From contig NC_088355.1 in assembly GCF_036884655.1 (NCBI RefSeq), forward strand, positions 23,653,501 through 23,717,500: 64,000 nt of DNA, written 5' to 3'. The notes under the pieces were generated by a model. It saw only the letters and a program-made list of their open reading frames with translations. It was not told where the DNA came from and did not search any database. A program made the translations under genes and the position numbers. Source of the stretch: Musa acuminata AAA Group. Lineage: Eukaryota > Streptophyta > Magnoliopsida > Zingiberales > Musaceae. Below, one piece after another: positions 57,801 to 64,000 of this stretch; the stretch's first letter is position 1; each line of letters opens with the position of its first letter.

Positions 57801-58481
57801 CCTAATCCTATTTCTCCTGAAATGTTATCACTTTGGCCGACTATCATAGCTATTCGAATCAGGAACAACTCTTCAGATATACTTATTTGGCCTCATGACA
57901 ATAGTAAATTTAGTGCCACATCCGCATGGAATCAAATTAGGCAAAGAAATAACAAGTGGGTCCCAAGCAGTTGGACATGGGATCGACCGGGATCACAAAG
58001 ACACTCCTTATGTACATGGCAGGCCCTTCTCAATAAACTACCTACAATAGACAATATGAAAAGAAGAGGTATCTATCATGTTAACCGATGCTCCCTTTGT
58101 TTGCAACAAGAAGAAACTGTTGACCACCTCTATTTTGCTTGTGATTATACAAAATGGATATGGAAGGAGATTCTCCAGCGATTTGAACTCAATAGACTGC
58201 CGCAACCAAACTTGCACCAAGAACTAGGCGACCTTATGCAATGTTTCTCAAGAAAAGGGCCTCTTACACAACTGGCAAAGGTTATTTTCAGATGTGCTAT
58301 TTGGTGGATGTGGAAGGAGAGATGTAATAGAATCTTTGAATGTCAACACACAAACAATGCTCAGCTCTTGAAAGAGATTATTAGAGACTCAAGATCCTGT
58401 ATGGAGCATGAACTCAAAACCGAGCACTTCACCCGAAGAGAAAAAGATATTTTTATCAAATTTAATTTTGCTATTAGCTAA
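54861..58481 (+). pseudogene. L2 ORF2: endonuclease-RT, two stops
   Basis: A single 1206-codon frame. The APE-type endonuclease comes first (ITCWNVRGLNKSEKC, VLGDFNIVRYTN). The RT follows with SPGPDGFPAEFYQ, LENYRPISLCNFIYKI, the catalytic region ADLRKAFDSVN, RQGDPLSPYLF and FADDLLIF (about 56926). A zf-RVT domain lies at the end (CSLCLQQEETVDHLYFACDY). TGA at 55455-55457 replaces CGA and TAG at 57522-57524 replaces TGG, judged from L1 and L4. Both are transitions and there is no frameshift. So the copy is recent, but cannot now make a full ORF2 protein without readthrough. Confidence 0.92.
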
Positions 58482-58666
58482 AGATCTTGGGAATGATGCC
58501 AAATAATGTACCCACAGATAGTTATAGTCTACAGCATGTGTAGTCATAACTATCGCATTAGCACTCTATGAGTTACTTGGCTTTGTCTATGACTTGTATA
58601 GATAAAGCTATTTGTAAACACTTTACACATAATGAATTTTACTTTTACTTACTAAAAAAAAAAAAA

Positions 58667-61600
58667 ATGAATGGTTAACAGTTTACCCAGATTCACTTCT
58701 TGAGTATGGTGCTCCTTTGTTTTCTGACCATTCTTTAATATATATACACGCAGAAAAAGCGACACCAAGAGGCACGAAACCGTTTAGATTCTTTAACATG
58801 TGGAGTACTCATCCTCAATTTCTTGATGTTATCAGATCTGCTTGGAATGTTAATGTGCATGGATCTCCCCCTTACATCTTATGTCAAAAGCTCAAAGCTT
58901 GTAAAGCAGCACTAAAGGAGTGGAATACAAATACCTTTGGCAATATTACCACCAGAGTTCAATTTTGCAGAAAGGAACTAATGTCATTGCAACATGAGCT
59001 GCAACTTCAGCCAAATGATGAAAATATTATCTACAAAGAGACGGAAGCCAGAAATAACTTCATGCAATCCTTAAAACAGGAGGAAAGTTTTACAAAGCAG
59101 AAGTCTCGACAGCATTGGCTTACACTAGGGGATTCCAATACTAAATTTTTCTATGCTTCAATTGCTACTCGAAGGGCTGTTAACCGTATCAGCAAATGCA
59201 GAGACAAAGATGATAATCTTATTGAGAATTTAGATGAGGTTAAAGCACACACAGAGCAATTTTTTTATTCCTTACTCAATCAAGCTGGGAAACCTAATAA
59301 CATTCATGTGGAGCCGACTAGAAAACTTGATTCGGAAGCTATTTCAATCCTCAATGCCCCAATTACAGATGACGAAATTGTATGTGTTGTCTTTAAGTCA
59401 CCAAAGCACAAAAGCCCAGGTCCAGATGGATTTCCAGCTGAATTTTACCAAACAGCTTGGTCTATTATTGGAAATGATGTGATCAAAGCTTGCCAACATT
59501 TTTTCTCTTCAGGTCATATTCTTAGAGAGATGAATTGCACTTTTATTTCTTTAATTCCGAAGAATGCAGGGGCTGATTCACTAGAGAACTATCGACCCAT
59601 ATCATTATGCAACTTTATATACAAGATCATCTCCAAAGTATTGGCAAATAGAATGCAAAAGGTATTACACAAGATCATTAGCCCAAATCAAGCTGCTTTC
59701 ATCAAAGGGAGAAGTATACATCATAACATTTTGCTTGCTAATGACTTGGTCAAAGATTTGCATTCAAAAGCAAGAGGGACAAAAATCTGCATTAAAGCTG
59801 ATCTAAGGAAAGCCTTTGATTCAGTTAATAGGAAATTTATCTATAAGATGCTCCTTGATATGAACTTCCCACAGCAATGGATTAATTGGATTCAATCTTG
59901 CCTAGAAACTCCAAAGTTTTCGGTACTCTTTAATGGCTCACCTATTGGTTTTTTTGGGAGCACGAATGACATCCGACAAGGTGATCCACTCTCTCCGTAT
60001 CTCTTTACTATTGCGATGGAAGGACTTAGCTGTATGTTGGAACACGCAGTCTTAAATGACAGCATTAAGGTACCCAGTGCTGGTTCTGTTCATATATCAC
60101 ATATAACATTTGCAGATGACTTACTTATCTTTCTCCAAAATGAACCAACTTCCGTAAAGAACCTGGCTACTATTATGAATGACTTTGGTATGGTTTCTGG
60201 ACTTCAGTTAAATCATGCGAAAAGTAAAGTATATATGAGCCCTTACGTTGAGGATAAGGTCTTTATTTCACAAACTTTGGGGGTTAGTGAAGGAAGCTTG
60301 CCAGTTCCTTATTTGGGTCTCCCGCTCATATCCACAGGCATTCATTCTTCTGCCTGCTGGACTTCTCCAAGATATTGATCGGTTATTAATGAACTTCTTC
60401 TGGAATGGCACAAATGATAAGGCAATGCATATGGTAAATTGGGATAGTATTTGCAAACCGAAAGATGAAGGGGGGCTAAATTTAATAAATACTAGAGATT
60501 GGAATCAAGCATGTTTGGTACAGCAATTGTGGGATCTTTTGCAAAACAAATGTTCCTTATGGTCACATTGGGTTTCTGCTAAGTATCTCTCAAAGGAATC
60601 AATATGGGAAATTTCAACAAGAACATACCACTCTGCAGCTTGGAAAGGAATTTTAAAGGCAAGGAATTGGCTAATCAAACACATTTCGTATGCAATCTCT
60701 TCTGGAACTAGTACTAATATGTGGTACGATCCTTGGGTGAATGGGAAGAGTATATTTCAATTATATGGTGACAGAATATGAAAAGATCTTGGGGCTCCCA
60801 AAGATTGGAAGGTTTCCGAGTTCATCGCTAACGGTACTTGGTGTCTCCCTAATCCTATTTCTCCTGAAATGTTATCACTTTGGCCGACTATCATAGCTAT
60901 TCGAATCAGGAACAACTCTTCAGATATACTTATTTGGCCTCATGACAATGGTAAATTTAGTGCCACATCCGCATGGAATCAAATTAGGCAAAGAAATAAC
61001 AAGTGAGTCCCAAGCAGTTGGACATGGGATCGACCGGGATCACAAAGACACTCCTTATGTACATGGCAGGCCCTTCTCAATAAACTACCTACAATAGACA
61101 ATATGAAAAGAAGAGGTATCTATCATGTTAACCGATGCTCCCTTTGTCTGCAACAAGAAGAAACTGTTGACCACCTCTATTTTGCTTGTGATTATACAAA
61201 ATGGATATGGAAGGAGATTCTCCAGCGATTTAAACTCAATAGACTGCCGCAACCAAACTTGCACCAAGAACTAGGCGACCTTTTGCAATGTTTCTCAAGA
61301 AAAGGGCCTCTTACACAACTGGCAAAGGTTATTTTCAGATGTGCTATTTGGTGGATGTGGAAGGAGAGATGTAATAGAATCTTTGAATGTCAACACACAA
61401 ACAATGCTCAGCTCTTGAAAGAGATTATTAGAGACTCAAGATCCTGTATGGAGCATGAACTCAAAACCGAGCACTTCACCCGAAGAGAAAAAGATATTTT
61501 TATCAAATTTAATTTTGCTATTAGCTAAAGATCTTGGGAATGATGCCAAATAATGTACCCACAGATAGTTATAGTCTACAGCATGTGTAGTCATAACTAT

Positions 61601-61708
61601 CGCATTAGCACTCTATGAGTTACTTGGCTTTGTCTATGACTTGTATAGATAAAGCTATTTGTAGAAACTTTACACATAATGAATTTTACTTTTACTTACC
61701 AAAAAAAA
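58667..61708 (+). pseudogene. L1 ORF2, RT and zf-RVT part, with 3' end
   Basis: Second half of L1 after the L2 insertion. It contains the complete RT (SPGPDGFPAEF, ADLRKAFDSVN, FADDLLIF) but reads RQGDPLSPY after NDI where L2 has NGI. A 140-bp deletion at about 60345, between two GCATT copies, shifts the frame. TGA at 60779 and TGA at 61004 replace CGA and TGG. The zf-RVT region is readable to the stop at 61526-61528. Then come the 3' UTR and eight A. Confidence 0.9.
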
Positions 61709-63882
61709 TATACAAGTCATAGACAAAGCCAAGTAACTCATAGAGTGCTAATGCGATAGTTATGACTACATATGCTGCAGACTATAACTACCTTTGGGTA
61801 CATTATTTGGCATCATTCCCAAGATCTTTAGCTAATAGCAAAATTAAATTTGATAAAAATATCTTTTTCTTTTCGGGTGAAGTGCTCGGTTTTGAGTTCA
61901 TGCTCCATACAGGATCTTGAGTCTCTAATAATCTCTTTCAAGAGCTGAGCATTGTTTGTGTGTTGACATTCAAAGATTCTATTACATCTCTCCTTCCACA
62001 TCCACCAAATAGCACATCTGAAAATAACCTTTGCCAGTTGTGTAAGAGGCCCTTTTCTTGAGAAACATTGCATAAGGTCGCCTAATTCTTGGTGCAAGTT
62101 TGGTTGCGGCAGTCTATTGAGTTCAAATCGCTGGAGAATCTCCTTCCATATCCATTTTGTATAATCACAAGCAAGATAGAGGTGGTCAACAGTTTCTTCT
62201 TGTTGCAAACAAAGGGAGCATCGGTTAACATGATAGATACCTCTTCTTTTCATATTGTCTATTGTAGGTAGTTTATTGAGAAGGGCCTGCCATGTACATA
62301 AGGAGTGTCTTTGTGATCCCGGTCGATCCCATATCCAACTGCTTGGGACCCACTTGTTATTTCTTTGCCTAATTTGATTCCATGCGGATGTGGCACTAAA
62401 TTTACCATTGTCATGAGGCCAAATAAGTATATCTGAAGAGTTGTTCCTGATTCGAATAGCTATGATAGTCGGCCAAAGTGATAACATTTCAGGAGAAATA
62501 GGATTAGGGAGACACCAAGTACCGTTAGCGATGAACTCGGAAACCTTCCAATCTTTGGGAGCCCCAAGATCTTTTCGTATTCTGTCGCCATATAATTGAA
62601 ATATACTCTTCCCATTCACCCAAGGATCGTACCACATATTAGTACTAGTTCCAGAAGAGATTGCATACGAAATGTGTTTGATTAGCCAATTCCTTGCCTT
62701 TAAAATTCCTTTCCAAGCTGCAGAGTGGTATGTTCTTGTTTAAATTTCCCATATTGATTCCTTTGAGAGATACTTAGCAGAAACCCAATGTGACCATAAG
62801 GAACATTTGTTTTGCAAAAGATCCCACAATTGCTGTACCAAACATGCTTGATTCCAATCTCTAGTATTTCTCAAATTTAGCCCCCCTTCATCTTTCGGTT
62901 TGCAAATACTATCACAATTTACCATATGCATTGCCTTATCATTTGTGCCATTCCAGAAGAAGTTCATTAATAACCGTTCAATATCTTGGAGAAGTCCAGC
63001 AGGCAGAAGAAATGCATTACACCAATATATAGAGTAGGAGTGCAATACCGAACGGATGAGTTCGAGTCGTCCTGCTTTTGATAGAAACTAAAGAATCTAA
63101 ACGGTTTCTTGCCTCTTGGTGTCGCTTTTTCTGCGTGTATATACATTAAAGAATGGTCAGAAAACAAAGGAGCACTATACTCAAGAAGTGAATCTGGGTA
63201 AACTGTTAACCATTCATGGTTAATCAAACACCTATCAAGTCGAGCCATTATTTTTCTGTTAGCAGCACCTTGATTACTCCAGGAGAGCCAATTACCCACA
63301 GATTTCATATCAAACAATGCTGCAGTGTCAATGTAATCATTAAAACTTTGAAGCTGACTTTCTGAAAGTTGTCTACCCCCCACTTTTTCATTTGTGTACC
63401 GAACAGTATTAAAGTCTCCAAGAACAATCCAAGGTACATTGAGATAGCCATTTACAATATTAGTCAGGTCAGACCAAAGTGTATTTCTTTCTTGCATACT
63501 GTTTGAAGCATATATACCAGTGAAATTGAATTGACAGCCATTCTTTTTATCCTCTACCTTAAGATGAATGAATTGATCAGTAGCAGAAATAAACCAAGCA
63601 TTAATAGAGTTAGGATTCCATAAGACCCATATTCTACCAAAAGTTTCATTTGAGTCATTGGTAAACAGTTCTGCGTCCGGCCATATTAAATTCTTTTGAG
63701 CTTGAACGCGCGATTGTTTAATTTTCGTTTCCACTAGAATAACAATATCACATGCGGCAGACTTGATTATTCTGTTGAGCTCCCGACATTTCTCCGACTT
63801 ATTAAGTCCGCGAACATTCCAGCATGTTATCTTCATTAGTAAAAGGTAGTAAGGTATTCATCCTACGACTTTGGATGGATTG
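61709..63882 (-). mobile_element. LINE L4, main part
   Basis: Minus-strand LINE whose 3' end lies at 49884-49963 on the other side of L1. It is 5'-truncated just inside the ORF1 end (ATCCATCCAAAGTCG at about 63870). It carries a small deletion before ORF2 and a large one in RT. Its right-hand flank is not E LTR, so no TSD for L4 itself is visible. Confidence 0.88.
61828..63836 (-). pseudogene. L4 ORF2 with RT core deleted
   Basis: From 63836 the endonuclease is open and complete (MKITCWNVRGLNK; VLGDFNTVRYTN). At about 63090 it jumps from KKPFRFF to the segment equivalent to 57221, losing about 1.6 kb including all catalytic RT motifs. A TAA at 62740-62742 (TCA in the others, a transversion) follows. 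The last frame, 62637-61828, holds zf-RVT (CSLCLQQEETVDHLYLACDY). It is a dead copy. Confidence 0.9.
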
Positions 63883-64000
63883 CGCCCCAGAAAATTTACT
63901 AAAGGATAATTTTAACAACCCAACAAAGACAATAAAACGGAAAAGATAAAAGCGACAAGAATATCATATTTACGTGGTTCAGTCAATTGACTTTGACCTA
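63883..64000. other. Unassigned right edge
   Basis: Starts CGCCCCAGAAAATTTACT. It contains ATATTTACGTGGTTCAGTCAA, a phrase similar in style to the ACGTGGTTCGGTCAA stretches of some plant copia LTRs, and to AGAGTGGTTCGGTCAGCC in Copia-B. Too short to assign. Confidence 0.35.

Larger units (their letters stand above)
52588..58666 (+). mobile_element. LINE L2, nearly full length
   Basis: 6079 bp from the end of the left TSD to the end of its poly(A). It is inserted in L1 ORF2, with TSD ATGAATGGTTAACAGT at 52572-52587 and 58667-58682. It has an unusual 57-bp 5' extension, a repeat-rich 5' UTR, intact ORF1, ORF2 with two stops, the 3' UTR and about 14 A. It is the youngest of the nested LINEs. 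Confidence 0.93.

Noticed and set aside
58640..58700. Head-to-tail LINE tandem (L2 followed by a separate 5'-truncated LINE)
   Set aside because: The start of the downstream copy repeats the exact break point of the upstream copy, so it is one LINE (L1) split by L2.

Overview
This window is plant nuclear DNA made almost entirely of retrotransposons. I found no host gene, tRNA, rRNA, CRISPR array or bacterial-type feature. The evidence is LTRs of three or more families, primer-binding sites complementary to initiator Met-tRNA, Ty1/copia and Ty3/gypsy polyproteins, and plant L1-type LINEs with a DUF4283-like ORF1 and an endonuclease-RT-zf-RVT ORF2. It reads as a heterochromatic, TE-on-TE region of an angiosperm. 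A monocot is possible, but the sequence alone does not settle the species.

Layout. (1) Positions 1-12549 and 22690-23260 hold Copia-A on the plus strand: a partial 5' LTR, PBS, a 2-kb structured leader, broken gag and pol, and a split 3' LTR. Its gag is split by a chromovirus-like gypsy element (3299-8984, TSD TGAAG), which itself carries a 5'-truncated LINE (4500-4765, 17-bp TSD). (2) Positions 12550-22689 hold Copia-B on the minus strand, a SIRE-like, young and nearly intact element (TSD CTTGA) inside the Copia-A 3' LTR. Gag and pol share one frame broken by a single UAG. (3) Positions 23261-31467 hold Copia-A', an inverted relative of Copia-A, joined to it tail to tail through truncated LTRs and so forming a large palindrome. 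It abuts a third Copia-A fragment (31468-32488).

(4) Positions 32489-35917 hold two LTR pieces of the E gypsy family in a fold-back whose junction runs through a primer-binding site. (5) Positions 35918-41634 hold two nested copies (D1, D2) of a chimeric LTR element. It keeps SIRE-like LTR, 3' UTR and a scrap of the pol C-terminus, but carries a 'putative plant transposon protein' (Transposase_32-like) ORF. D2 also carries an extremely short LINE insertion. (6) Positions 41635-49883 hold gypsy element E on the minus strand, with a roughly 4.2-kb LTR that contains a solo LTR of the Copia-B family and a long pyrimidine tract with repeated hairpins. (7) Positions 49884-63882 hold three LINEs of one family nested in each other (L4 minus, containing L1 plus, containing L2 plus), with TSDs that resolve the order. 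(8) Positions 63883-64000 are unassigned.

Only Copia-B (gag-UAG-pol) and L2 (intact ORF1, ORF2 with two nonsense codons) look close to functional. The rest are decayed. Most nonsense codons can be explained as C-to-T or G-to-A transitions, as expected for methylated, silenced repeats. The most interesting signals are RNA/DNA structures that gene annotation does not cover: a hairpin array with an invariant loop in the Copia-A leader, hairpin and minisatellite arrays placed precisely around the Copia-B promoter, the fold-back LTR junctions, and the chimeric D family.
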